Source: Rhizaria sp. SCN 62-66 (taxonomy: Eukaryota; Rhizaria, unplaced). Taken from it: a DNA stretch of 64,000 nt. Below, in pieces: positions 1-9,609 of the stretch; within the stretch, counting starts at the first letter, position 1, and each line of letters starts with the position of its first letter. Location of the stretch: contig MEDY01000004.1 in the NCBI GenBank assembly GCA_001724265.1, positions 62,001 through 126,000 on the forward strand, in the 5' to 3' direction. Both the position numbers and the translations under genes were made by a program. The notes beneath the pieces are model-generated. The model searched no databases. It worked only from the letters and a program-made list of their open reading frames with translations, and was not told the DNA's origin.

Positions 1-1582
1 CCACGCTCGAGGCGTCCACGCCAATAGCGTCCACGGCGCACACGCACAGGTGCAGCGCAACCCCAACGGCGCTCGCTGCCGCGGCCCGATGCGCCGCGCG
101 AAGACCGGCGGCAACGGGCCGCTCTGCGAGAGGCGCGAAGGCGGCTTCGTCCTCGCCGTCGTCGGCGGGCGCGCGCAGGCGGCGCAGAGCAGCGGACAGC
201 GCGGAGGCGAGCGAGACCGCGGCCGCATGCGCGCGGACGGCCAGCCCCAGCAGCGCCGCAGTGCTGACAGAGCCAGCAGTGGAGGACGCGGTGGCCCGCG
301 AGTCGGCAGCAAGCTTCGCGCAGAGCGCGTTCACAACGCCCACCTCGGCGGCCGCGGCGAGTGGCACCCACACGACGCGCACGGGCGACACGGCCCACGC
401 CGCTGTGGCGGCAGCCGTGGCCGCGGCAGCGGCGGCGGCGGGGCCAAAAGGGCGCAGCACGGCAGGCGCGTCCGCGGGCCCGTTGCGGCGGCCGGGCAGT
501 GCAAAGCCCTCTTCATTGTCGTCGCCGCCACTGATGGCGCTGCCGTCGTAGTGGTCTCCAGCAAACTCGGGCTGAGGTATGGTCCTGCTGCGCGCATCAG
601 CGTCTTCAGCTGTACGTGTGTCGTAGGTGTAGTTGTGCTCGTAATCGTTGACTTCACCATGATCAGCTGGGCTGTCATAGGCCACGCCCCTGTGTGTCGC
701 GTGCGCCGCGGTGCCGTGCGTCTCATTATCGTGCGCCGCGGTGCCATGTGCCGCGGTGCCAGGCGCTGCACCGTAAAGCGCCGCAGCCGCCGTGGGCGTG
801 TCGGCAACCTGTGTGCTGCGCGGGCGCGGGGCCACGCCAGACGCATATACTGAGCCTGAGACTGGAGCTGCGGCGGAGTCTGTGGCTGAGGGGGGCGTGA
901 CCAGGATCGTCACCGGCGGGCCCCACTGCGCGCGCCGCGCGCGGGGCGGGCTGCGCGAGCTCGTGGCCCCAGCCCGGCTGCCGCTGTTGAAGTCCGGCTG
1001 CGCCCGCGACGGACTCAGCGGCACACCGCGCTGCGTTGCCGTCGAGGATGAAAGTACGGCTGCTATCGCAGGGGAGGAGGGGTCTGTGAGAGGCTTCGTA
1101 GGGCTGCGACGCGCGGCTGCTGATGAGACGCGCGCGAGCACTTGCGCGGCCTCCTGCGAGGCGAAGAACGAACTCGACAGCGGGGCCGACTCCAAATCGG
1201 CGTCAGCGTCAGCATCAGCGACAACGATCGCGTTTGCAGTGGGTTCGCGGCCAGCAGCAGAGACGCCGTGCTCGAGCGCAAAGAGGTCTGAGACCGCGAA
1301 GGGGGCCGTTCGGGACCGAGAGCGCAAGGGCGTGCAACGAATTGGTGCGCGTACGGGCGCAGGGGCGGGCGCGTGTGCGGGCGGCGCAGGCTCATCCTCC
1401 GGTGGCGGCGTTGGGGGCAGCACTGGCGGGCGAGTAACCGTTGGCGCTAGGGAGCGCTTCAGAGGCACCTGCGGGTCGTCGAAGCCAGGGTAGGTCGCGT
1501 AGCTCTTCTTGGTGGAGTAGTTAAGCTCTTCTGCCAGAGCGTCGAGCTCACTCTCCTGCTCTGGTTGCAGGACGCGGCTCAT
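1..1582 (-). CDS. Unrecognised protein, partial at the window edge
   Basis: An uninterrupted minus-strand reading frame starts at ATG 1582 and runs without a stop off the left edge of the window, giving at least 527 residues. I do not recognise the family. The N-terminus is acidic and begins MSRVLQPEQESELDALAEEL. It is followed by a Pro/Ala-rich, probably disordered segment (about residues 55-280), a short Gly-Thr-Ala-Ala-His repeat (about residues 274-294), an acidic Tyr/Asp/His-rich stretch (about 300-355), and then an Ala/Val-rich region from about residue 385 that could be helical or membrane-associated. The gene is divergent from PEX1, and the 560-bp spacer would hold both promoters. GC-rich third positions match the neighbouring genes, which supports real coding. 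The C-terminus, and with it any diagnostic domain, lies outside the window. Confidence 0.6.
   Translation of the reverse strand, partial: MSRVLQPEQESELDALAEELNYSTKKSYATYPGFDDPQVPLKRSLAPTVTRPPVLPPTPPPEDEPAPPAHAPAPAPVRAPIRCTPLRSRSRTAPFAVSDLFALEHGVSAAGREPTANAIVVADADADADLESAPLSSSFFASQEAAQVLARVSSAAARRSPTKPLTDPSSPAIAAVLSSSTATQRGVPLSPSRAQPDFNSGSRAGATSSRSPPRARRAQWGPPVTILVTPPSATDSAAAPVSGSVYASGVAPRPRSTQVADTPTAAAALYGAAPGTAAHGTAAHDNETHGTAAHATHRGVAYDSPADHGEVNDYEHNYTYDTRTAEDADARSRTIPQPEFAGDHYDGSAISGGDDNEEGFALPGRRNGPADAPAVLRPFGPAAAAAAATAAATAAWAVSPVRVVWVPLAAAAEVGVVNALCAKLAADSRATASSTAGSVSTAALLGLAVRAHAAAVSLASALSAALRRLRAPADDGEDEAAFAPLAERPVAAGLRAAHRAAAASAVGVALHLCVCAVDAIGVDASSV
701..760 (-). repeat. Short tandem repeat encoding Gly-Thr-Ala-Ala-His
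   Basis: Three copies of a 15-nt unit (746-760, 731-745 and, after a 15-nt interruption, 701-715) encode GTAAH inside the partial gene 1-1582. The copies differ by at most one base, so the duplication looks recent. No function can be inferred. Confidence 0.6.
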
Positions 1583-2142
1583 CGGGGTACTAAGGTGCGT
1601 CCCACCTAGGGGTGCGATTCAAGCAGTCAACTCACTGTGCAATGAAAATACCAAAACGACGATGAGAATGGCATTTGGCGTAATATAATTTATGAGTTAT
1701 AGTTAAAGTGTATATTTGATTTTGGTTTAGTTATACTGCGCGCATCTTGCGGACTTAACACCAGCATCTACCTATCCAAAGATTCGTGAAGTTCGTCCGC
1801 CACAACTCGACTCTTCGCTCTACGACCACATTTAAAGACATTATGAGCTGCGATGAAGGCGCTTGTATGTTGGATCGTGCCACTGTGCTGTAGTTGGTGT
1901 TAGTTGCCTGAATATGCGGGTTCCTACTTGCCTCGCTAAGCACAACGCACTACAGATACGGATGAAGATTTGTTGGTCTCGATGCCCCGCTTCTTAAGTC
2001 AAGTGCGCAGTCGCACTGCAGTGGCTTTAAATAATCATCAAGTGAACAAGCGTATGTATTCTAGTTTTATTATCTCATTAAATTCCATCGCCCACACTGT
2101 TTTTCTTCCTTTCACACGTTGCAGAAGCCTCGCAGCGTCTCG
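1583..2142. promoter_or_regulatory. Divergent promoter region and PEX1 5' leader
   Basis: This AT-richer spacer separates the start codons of the partial minus-strand gene (1582) and PEX1 (2143). It must contain both promoters, but no TATA box or recognisable element stands out. Near the PEX1 side it carries two upstream ATGs: one at 1962 that stops at TAA 1995-1997, and one at 1982 whose frame overlaps the PEX1 start. A plausible small leader intron is listed separately. Confidence 0.4.
2052..2124 (+). other. Candidate 5'-UTR intron of PEX1
   Basis: A GTATGT donor at 2052 and a pyrimidine-rich stretch ending in TTGCAG at 2124 define a 73-nt candidate intron just upstream of the PEX1 start codon. 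Joining the flanks does not put any upstream ATG in frame with PEX1: the frame from ATG 1982 arrives in the wrong phase, and the ATG at 1962 meets a stop before the donor. It would therefore be a leader intron. The donor resembles those of confirmed coding introns here, although most of those read GTACG. There is no transcript evidence. Confidence 0.35.
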
Positions 2143-5100
2143 ATGCAGAGCTTCAGCCTCGTGACCTCGTTCACGACGGACCGGACGTGTTTCGTCACGT
2201 TCCCGCTCGCGTTCGTGCCGCTCGACGAGCTGGTCGCCGCGCAGCCGCAGCGCTCGAGCTGGGTGTTTCAGTTGACATGGCACACGGCCTCGGCCGCGGG
2301 CGGCGCCGAGCAGACGCATAGCGCGTACGTCGGCTGGCGCGGCGCTCGCACCAACGCGGCCCAGGAGGTCGTCGGCATCCCCGTGCGCCTCGCGGAGTGC
2401 CTCGGCGTCCCCAGCGGCGTGCGCGTGGCGATCTCGCTGTGCGCAGACGTGCTGCCGTCGCTGCACGTGGAGCTCGAGCCCGCGGGAGCGGACGACTACG
2501 AGGTGCTGGAGCTGAACCAGGCCTTCGTGATCGACCACCTGCTGGATCAGGTCGCGGTGCTGCAGCACGGAGCGCGATTCCCCGTCTACGTCCGCAACGC
2601 GCTCGTGCACCTCCGCGTTGTTGCTGACTGGCACGACAACGCCGCCGAGGGCTTTCGCGAGCGCGGCATTGTCACCCGCCGCACCGTGGCCTCCGGTGCT
2701 AACGGGGCCGGTGCGCGCCCCTTCTCGGTCATCGGGCCCGACTCCGAGCTCGCCATCGCCACCAAGCTGCGCCCTGCCGCGCCCTCCGCCGCCGCTTCGG
2801 ATGCCGCTGCTGGTGTTGCGGTAGCCGCGGAGCCCGCGCACGAGGCCGTGCTGCGCGTGCAGCCCTTCCCGCTCCCGCCGCCCCGCGCCGCCGCGCCCGG
2901 CGCGCTGACGCCCTCCAGCTCATCAGCATCATCCTCGCCCTTATCTTTGTCTGCGAACGCGCCGTCCGCGGTGGCCGAGGACGCGCCGTTTGAGGGCGTG
3001 GTGTGGCTTCACGCGGCCGAGCTCGCCGCCCTGCGCGCCCGCGACGGCGACCTCGCGCTGCTGCGCTACGCACCGCCCGCCGCCGCGCTCGCCGCCTCGC
3101 GCGCGCCCGCTGCCGACGCCGATGGGTCCCAGGACGGCGACGGCGACTATGACGACGACGGCGATGAGAGCAAGACAGAGCCCTTCTCGGGCCCTTGGGC
3201 ACCCGGCGCCGACCCCGCGAACCCCGCCTCCGCCGCCGCCGCCGCCGCTGCAGCCCGCGCCGGCGGCCCCGCGCCGCCCGCCGCGCTGGTGCGCGTGCGA
3301 AGCGCTCAGGCACTGCCCCCCACGCTGCGCGGCGGCCCCGCGGCGGGCCACGCTGTGCTGCCGCGCTGCCTGCGCGCCGCGCTGGGCGTCGCGGCGGGCG
3401 AGCGCGTGAGTCTCGCGCGCGCCGACCCCCGCGCGCTGCACGCCGCGCCCGCGCCCGCGGCTATCGCGCTCCGCCAGGTGCTGCCCGCGCCTGCCGAGCC
3501 CGCGCTGCGCCGCGCGCACGCCGCACGCGTGGCCGTGGCTTGGGACGCCGCCGCCATCGCCGCGAGCGAGTCCGCCGGTGCGCAGGTACTAGGCTACCCC
3601 GCCGCCGCGGCCTCGGCCGCCACCGCCGCGGGCGCCGGCGCGGCGTGGGTGGCCCCCGACGAGCTGCTCGCGTCGGTCATCGCCTGGCTGGCCTCGGGCG
3701 CCGCCGCCGCACCGCTGCCCGTGGCCGCGGGCGTCGCCGCGCCCGGCGCGCTCGTGCGCGTGCCACTCCTGCGCCGCCCCGCGCCCGGCGCGCCGCTGCA
3801 GCGCTGCGGCGCGCTCGTGACTGTTGCGCTCACGCCGCTGCTTGCGGGCGACGCGCCGGAGCTCTCCGCGGCCGCCGCCGCAGCCGCGACGGCCGCTGAG
3901 GGCGCGCGCCCGCTGGTGGCAGCGGCCGAGGCGAGTGCGCGCTACGCGGCGACGGCTGCGCAGCGCGCCGAGGCCGCGGCGGCGCTGGGCCCGCAGGTCG
4001 CGTTCCTGGCCTCGGCGTCGGCCTGCGCGGGACCCGCGGGCGCGCACGGTGTGTGTCCGCGCCAGCTCGCTCTCTCCCGCTCGCCCGGTGCGGTGGCGGC
4101 CGCGCCCGCCGCGGCGGCGTGGGTGGCGCCCACCTCGGCGCTGCGGCCCGTCGCGGTTCCCGTGTGCGCGCACTGCGCCAGCGACAGCGGCAGCGCCAAT
4201 AGCACGTGCGGGTTGACCTACGCCGCGCTGCCCGCCGCGCTGGGCGGCGTGGTGCCGCTACTGACCTGCGCGCCGCTGCTCGCGCCCGCGCGGCCCGTTG
4301 ACGGTGCGCTCGCCGTGCGCTGGGACGCCGCCGCCGAGCGCGCGGTGCTTGCCCCGCTGCCGCTGTCGGCCGAGGCGCTGGCCGCGCTCGGCGGCGTTGC
4401 GCCCGCGCTTGCCGCGCTCGCCGCCGAGTGCGCCCGCGCGCGCGCCGCGGGCGGGTTCGCCGTCGCGCTGGTGACGGGCGCGGCAACGGCGGGTAAGTCG
4501 TCGCTGCTTGCGCGGCTGGCGCTGGCCGTGCAGTCCCCGGCGCTGCGGATGCTGCGCACGGCGTGGGTCGACTGCGCCGCGCTCGCCGGCCTGCGCGCGG
4601 CGGCCGTGCGCGCCGTGCTCTCCGCGGCTGTCGCGGCCGCGCAGGCCTCGGCGCCCGCGCTGCTGGTACTCGACGACTTGGACGCGCTGTGCCCGGCGCC
4701 CGTGCAGGCCGAGGGCGGCGCCGGCGGGGACCCAGGGCAGGCGCTCGCGCAGGCCGCCGTGGCCGCCATCGTGCGCGATGTGCTCGAGCGCGCCGCCGCC
4801 GCGGCTGCGGCGGGCGCGGGGCAGCTGGCCGTGGTTGCGACGGCCACCGCTGTCACGCGCCTCGCTCCTGCGCTGCGCCAGACGGGGCTCTTCGCCGACG
4901 CCACCGTGGCGCTCAAGCCGCCCGCGCTCGAAGCGCGCGGCGAGATCATCGCGGCGGCCGTGGCGGCGCTGGCGCGCGACGAGGGCGCGGCCGTGGCGCT
5001 GCCGCGCGCGCTGGCGGTGCGGCTGGCGCAGGACACCGAAGGCCACTCGCCGCAGGACATTGCGCAGCTGCTGCACCGCGCCCTTCACGCAGCACTCGCG

Positions 5101-6270
5101 CGCACCGACGTCATTGACGCACACGCGCGCGCGCCTTTCCAGGCTAAGCAACTGCACCCGCAGCAGCAGGTGCAGGTGCAGCTGACTGCGGGCGATCTGG
5201 CGACCGCGTCGGCGGGCTTCGTGCACAGCGCGCTCCAGGCGTTGTCGCTGAGCGCCAAGCCCCAGGTGTCGTGGAGCGACATCGGCGGGCTGGCCGACGT
5301 CAAGGAGACGCTGGTCGAGACGCTGGAGCTGCCCGCGCGGTTTGCCCGCGTGTTCAAGACGGTGCCGCTGAAGCTGCGGTCGGGCATCCTCCTCTACGGC
5401 CCGCCCGGCTGCGGCAAAACGATGCTCGCGCAGGCCGTGGCCGCGCAGTGCGGGCTCAACTTCATCTCCGTCAAGGGCCCCGAGCTGCTCAACAAGTACA
5501 TCGGCGCGTCGGAGGAGAACGTGCGCGCGCTCTTTGCCCGCGCCGCGGCGGCCGCGCCGTGCGTGCTTTTCTTCGACGAGTTCGACTCGATCGCGCCCAA
5601 GCGTGGCGGCGACTCTACGGGCGTGACGGACCGCGTGGTGAACCAGTTCCTGTGCCAGCTCGACGGCGTCGAGGGCCGCGAGGGCGTCTACGTGCTCGCG
5701 GCCTCCAGCCGGCCCGACCTCATCGACGCCGCGCTGCTGCGCCCGGGGCGGCTCGACAAGGCCATCTACTGCCCGCTGCCCGAGTCGGCTGCTGAGCGCG
5801 AGGCCGTGCTGCGCGCTGTGGGGCAGTTGCGGCCCGCGGCGGAGCTCTCGGCGACCGAAACCGCGGCGCTGGGCGCGTACGCCGTGCCCGGCGCGCGGTG
5901 GGTGACGCGCTCGCGGCGCTTCGTGCTGGGGCCCGACGCGGACATCGCCGCCGTGGCCGCGCGCGCGGTGGAGATGACGGCCGCAGACCTGGGCGCGGTG
6001 CTGCGCAACGCCACGCTGGCGGCCGTGCGCGAGGTAGAGGCCAAGGCCGCCGCGGGCGGGGAAGTCACCGACGCCGACGAGCGCGGCGGCCGGCCCGTGG
6101 TGTGGGCGCGGCACCTGAACCAGGCGCTGGCGACGACGGCCGTGTCGCTGCCGCGCAGGGAGCGCGAGCGCTTCGGACGCATCTACAGCAAGTTCATCGC
6201 CAGCAAGACGCCCTCTGAGGCCGAGACTGAGTTTGATCCCACGAAACCCATGATGACCGCGACCAAGTGA
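2143..6270 (+). CDS. PEX1: Peroxin-1, AAA+ ATPase of the peroxisomal export complex
   Basis: This 1375-residue, single-exon protein is the orthologue of PEX1. With PEX6, PEX1 forms the hexameric motor that pulls ubiquitinated PEX5 out of the peroxisomal membrane for recycling. Residues 1 to about 190 resemble the PEX1 N-terminal double-psi-barrel domain. A long Ala/Pro-rich linker follows. The D1 ATPase has a P-loop GAATAGKS near residue 778 and a Walker B-like LLVLDDLDAL near 845. D2 starts near residue 1041 with WSDIGGL, has Walker A GPPGCGKT near 1086, Walker B LFFDEFDSIAPKRGG near 1142, and the PEX1-typical TGVTDRVVNQ and ARG-finger-side RPDLIDAALLRPGRLDK. ATG 2143 is chosen because homology to the PEX1 N-terminus begins directly after it; the frame is open a few codons further upstream but without an ATG. 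It ends in TGA. It is slightly longer than human PEX1 (1283 residues) because of the linker. Confidence 0.96.
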   Translation: MQSFSLVTSFTTDRTCFVTFPLAFVPLDELVAAQPQRSSWVFQLTWHTASAAGGAEQTHSAYVGWRGARTNAAQEVVGIPVRLAECLGVPSGVRVAISLCADVLPSLHVELEPAGADDYEVLELNQAFVIDHLLDQVAVLQHGARFPVYVRNALVHLRVVADWHDNAAEGFRERGIVTRRTVASGANGAGARPFSVIGPDSELAIATKLRPAAPSAAASDAAAGVAVAAEPAHEAVLRVQPFPLPPPRAAAPGALTPSSSSASSSPLSLSANAPSAVAEDAPFEGVVWLHAAELAALRARDGDLALLRYAPPAAALAASRAPAADADGSQDGDGDYDDDGDESKTEPFSGPWAPGADPANPASAAAAAAAARAGGPAPPAALVRVRSAQALPPTLRGGPAAGHAVLPRCLRAALGVAAGERVSLARADPRALHAAPAPAAIALRQVLPAPAEPALRRAHAARVAVAWDAAAIAASESAGAQVLGYPAAAASAATAAGAGAAWVAPDELLASVIAWLASGAAAAPLPVAAGVAAPGALVRVPLLRRPAPGAPLQRCGALVTVALTPLLAGDAPELSAAAAAAATAAEGARPLVAAAEASARYAATAAQRAEAAAALGPQVAFLASASACAGPAGAHGVCPRQLALSRSPGAVAAAPAAAAWVAPTSALRPVAVPVCAHCASDSGSANSTCGLTYAALPAALGGVVPLLTCAPLLAPARPVDGALAVRWDAAAERAVLAPLPLSAEALAALGGVAPALAALAAECARARAAGGFAVALVTGAATAGKSSLLARLALAVQSPALRMLRTAWVDCAALAGLRAAAVRAVLSAAVAAAQASAPALLVLDDLDALCPAPVQAEGGAGGDPGQALAQAAVAAIVRDVLERAAAAAAAGAGQLAVVATATAVTRLAPALRQTGLFADATVALKPPALEARGEIIAAAVAALARDEGAAVALPRALAVRLAQDTEGHSPQDIAQLLHRALHAALARTDVIDAHARAPFQAKQLHPQQQVQVQLTAGDLATASAGFVHSALQALSLSAKPQVSWSDIGGLADVKETLVETLELPARFARVFKTVPLKLRSGILLYGPPGCGKTMLAQAVAAQCGLNFISVKGPELLNKYIGASEENVRALFARAAAAAPCVLFFDEFDSIAPKRGGDSTGVTDRVVNQFLCQLDGVEGREGVYVLAASSRPDLIDAALLRPGRLDKAIYCPLPESAAEREAVLRAVGQLRPAAELSATETAALGAYAVPGARWVTRSRRFVLGPDADIAAVAARAVEMTAADLGAVLRNATLAAVREVEAKAAAGGEVTDADERGGRPVVWARHLNQALATTAVSLPRRERERFGRIYSKFIASKTPSEAETEFDPTKPMMTATK

Positions 6271-7378
6271 CCGAGTGACACGCTCGGTGACGGAGAACTG
6301 TGTGTACCAGCGATTCCAAGGACTTCTGAGTTTGCGAGGTTACAATTACGGTCAGGATTTGACACGCGTAAATTGGTGTGTCAACAGCTTTGGGAGGTCG
6401 AGTGTATTTTTAAGTGTTTGTTACTCAGTATATTTTTGTCTATTTATCATAGAGTCCCTCGATAATGTGCTCGTTGTCATAGTATGCATTTTGCAGTCTG
6501 GCTGAAAGTGCGCCAGCTCACTTTCGCTCACTTAAATCAGCATTTCGCTGTTTTTAAACGTTACTAAATCGTAATATATGGATTCAATGCATTATAACAA
6601 AAGGATGATGCGTCTTTCGCATTGAACAATTGACTAAACAACTGATTATTACGAAAATATCGTGTCTGTTTGCATGTTTTTGTATTCTTCGCCACTACAC
6701 ACGTGCTGCAGTCAAAAAAGAGAAATAAAACTGTATTATGTGGTGCAAATGCACCAGTCAGGCGGTATAAAGCATTTTTCGGTTTAGCACAAGTGTGATC
6801 GCCTCTGGGATAAATGGCGGACATTTCCAGGTGAATGTTAGTTGTTTTATCATAATGGTGCTTTTTCGCACCTCTAAACAACGTAGTTGTGCAACTCAAC
6901 TGGAATTCACGACTTTGCCGCAACCCTCGAGTCGTTGGGGTTGCACGCAAAATATGACGTTTAGCTGTGCACATGTGTTCAATCCTTTGTGCGACTATAC
7001 TGTGGCAACGGAATGACTACTCAACTGTCTGAATTGCAACATAGCGCGGTCGGGCATGTGTAGAACATCGTCTTCTGCGACATCTTGAAGTTTGGGTGCG
7101 ATTTGACTGAGGTTGGTGCAGTTCAAATCTAACACAGTTCAGCTTGGGCGTATTGTGAATACTTTCGATCTAACAGAGATGCGCGAAAGTGCTATCATTT
7201 GTGTCGAGCTGGCGTGGAGTGGAGATGGTAGTTTTAACATTTGATCTTTCCCAGACTGTATATTTGCTGTGATTTTAACCTCCAAAGTCGACATCGTAAC
7301 CGTACCCCTCTGACCCTCCACCCTTCTTTTCTTTCTTCGCGTTGACGATCGATGCCTCCCTAGATCAAACAATCAACC
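6271..7378. other. AT-rich spacer between PEX1 and AOX
   Basis: About 1.1 kb with no gene I can support. It should hold the PEX1 3' UTR and the AOX promoter. The last 60 bp before the AOX start are strongly pyrimidine-rich (runs of CT and CTTT), a pattern expected of a leader or core promoter. A 136-codon frame on the minus strand (6564-6974) has no recognisable domain, lacks the GC-rich third positions of real genes here and was not called. Confidence 0.5.
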
Positions 7379-8811
7379 ATGCTTCGCTCCCGCGTCTTTT
7401 CTGCCGTGACCAAGTCTTCGACTTCGAGTCTTTGCAAGCCCGCGCTCTCGCTCTTCAAGGCCCCTGCGGTCTCGGCGCGCGTGCCCAAGATGGCCACCAC
7501 CACTCGCCCCTCCTCTTTCTTCTCGACCACCGTCGCCGCTGGTGCCGTGCCGCCCGTCGCTCCTGCGGCCGTGGACAAGATCGTGTCCGCGACCAAGGCC
7601 AACGGCAGCCGCGCTTACGACTGGATTGACGCCGAGGCTGAGACGCTCATCGCCAAGGTCCGGATCTTGTCTTGCCTCCGTTTCATATCTTCTCTCCTCG
7701 TTCAACGTAACGCCCCACTCCACGTTCTCTCCTTCCTCGTCCGAACAAGACTTCCTATCACTTATTGTCCAAACCACTCTCTCCTCTATCTCTTGTTTGT
7801 TCAATCACTGTCCACTCACTTCTTCCCAACCGCTCTCCTTGGTTCCTCGCCTTTGCCGTCGCCTCTGTCCTCCTCCCACCCAGACCTACGCCCTCCACAA
7901 CCCCGAGAGCGTTCACCTCTTCCCTCGCCGCCCCGTGACCAACGAGGAGCTCGAGGCCGTCGGCGCGCCCGTCCACTTCCCCCCCAAGTCCCCTCTCGAC
8001 TACCTCGCCTACGGCACCATGCGCTTCCTCCGCATCTTCACTGTACGTTACTCGCGCCCTTCATCTCATTAGCTCATTAGCGAACTGACAAGACAGATAT
8101 GCCTTCGTGTGTGTGGTGTTTTATATCTTGAATGTCTTCCTGATGTCGTCGCGCGCACTTGCCCTGTCTCACGTCTTTTCAACCTCTTATTTTATGTTAC
8201 ACTCTTCACTCGCACTCGCACGCACTCGCACGCAGCACATGTTCTTCCGCGAGAAGTACGACCACCACGCCGTGGTGCTCGAGACCGTGGCCGCGGTGCC
8301 CGGCGTTGTGGCGGCCGCGTTCCGCCACCTGCGCGCGCTGCGCCGCATGGCCCCCGACCACGGCTGGATCCCCGCGCTGCAGGAGGAGGCCGAGAACGAG
8401 CGCATGCACCTGCTCATCTTCCTCCAGCTCACCAAGCCCTCGGGCCTGGAGCGCTTCCTCGTCATGCTCGCGCAGGGCGGCTACCTGGCCTTCTACGCCG
8501 CGCTCTACACCTTCTCGGCGCAGTCCGCGCACCGCATGGTAGGCTACCTGGAGGAGGAGGCGCACCTCGCCTACACGGCCTACCTGGCCGCCATCGACTC
8601 CGGCGCGCTCGAGAACAAGCCCGCGCCCGAGATCGCCAAGAAGTACTACGGCCTGCCCGCTGATGCGCGTCTGCGCGACGTCGTGCTGCGCGTGCGCGCC
8701 GACGAGTGCACGCACCGCGATTTCAACCACATGCTCGCCAACAAGGTCCGCGACAACGATACCAGCTCGCCCCCCTTCTTCATGGGCCAGGCCCCCGCCG
8801 CCCACATGTAA
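7379..8811 (+). CDS. AOX: Mitochondrial alternative oxidase (ubiquinol oxidase)
   Basis: Three exons, 7379-7657, 7884-8042 and 8236-8811, join in phase 0 to give 337 residues, the usual AOX length. AOX is a di-iron protein on the matrix face of the inner mitochondrial membrane. It oxidises ubiquinol and reduces oxygen to water without pumping protons. All iron ligands are present: Glu162 in LETVAAVPG, Glu201 and His204 in ENERMHL, the LEEEA glutamate near 253, and Glu303/His306 in RADECTH. The first 50 residues are Ser/Ala/Arg/Lys-rich without acidic residues, a mitochondrial targeting sequence. Intron 2 (193 nt) has a GTACGT donor. Intron 1 (226 nt) has an unusual GTCCGG donor, but phase and acceptor (CCACCCAG) make it the only sensible choice. 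It ends in TAA and converges on UPF2. Confidence 0.95.
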
Positions 8812-9609
8812 GGTGACACGCAACCCATGTGTAATCCCTATGTAACGCGGACGCGCGGTGTGACTGACAGCAAAACGAGCGCGGCCCAGAACAGGACTCC
8901 TGAGCCCTGTACCATGCTGTCTCACTTTGTGTGTCTGTCTCTGCGTGTGTACGTTCGTTCGTGCGTCACTTTATGTGAGCATGACTTGTGTGAGCCCACA
9001 TTGAGCTGTTGCAGATGTGCCTTTTCCCTGGGCCCGCTGCAGTCAACTGCAATGTCAGAATCGGACTCGTGGTAGAGCAGTTGTGTGTGTTTTTTATCAT
9101 CATACGGCTATCAAGACACAGCACCCTCAACCACAGGCTGATATCAATGAAGATTGAACTAATCTATAATATAGCAGTAGTAACAAACAAGGAGAGGTGT
9201 GGGAGAAGCAAAAAAAAAATCGAAACTCAGTCACAATTTTTCCCTTCGTGAGACCCATAAGGGGTTTAACAAATGAAATGACCTCAATCGACAGCTGTTA
9301 TATTTAAGGCTCGATCGATTTTCTAAACTCTGAATGTTCCCTACCTTTCGTAATAACTCCCCTCTTTTCGCGCTGCGTGTGAACATTGCAGCCGCGAGCA
9401 TATCCGTATCATCGTGATGCACGCGCGCTGTACTGTAGCAACGACAGCATATATCAAAACGTGACTTAATACAAGAACTTTTCGCTTCGATTGATACGAT
9501 AGTTGAGCGCTGTGATAATGAATTTATGTTAGTGTATGATTACATGATTTAAAAATTACTCCTAAAAAATGAAACCGTGATTTTCAGTCAGCGCCAGTGT
9601 GTGTCCCTC
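8812..9609. other. Convergent spacer between AOX and UPF2
   Basis: About 800 bp between two convergent stop codons. It must contain both 3' UTRs and polyadenylation sites. The half nearer AOX is TG/GT-rich (8920-9000), the remainder is AT-rich, with an A-run near 9211-9219. I see no gene or RNA in it. Confidence 0.5.

Noticed and set aside
6564-6974. 136-codon minus-strand ORF in the PEX1-AOX spacer
   Set aside because: AT-rich codon use, no recognisable motif, and overlap with another open frame on the plus strand; most likely chance.
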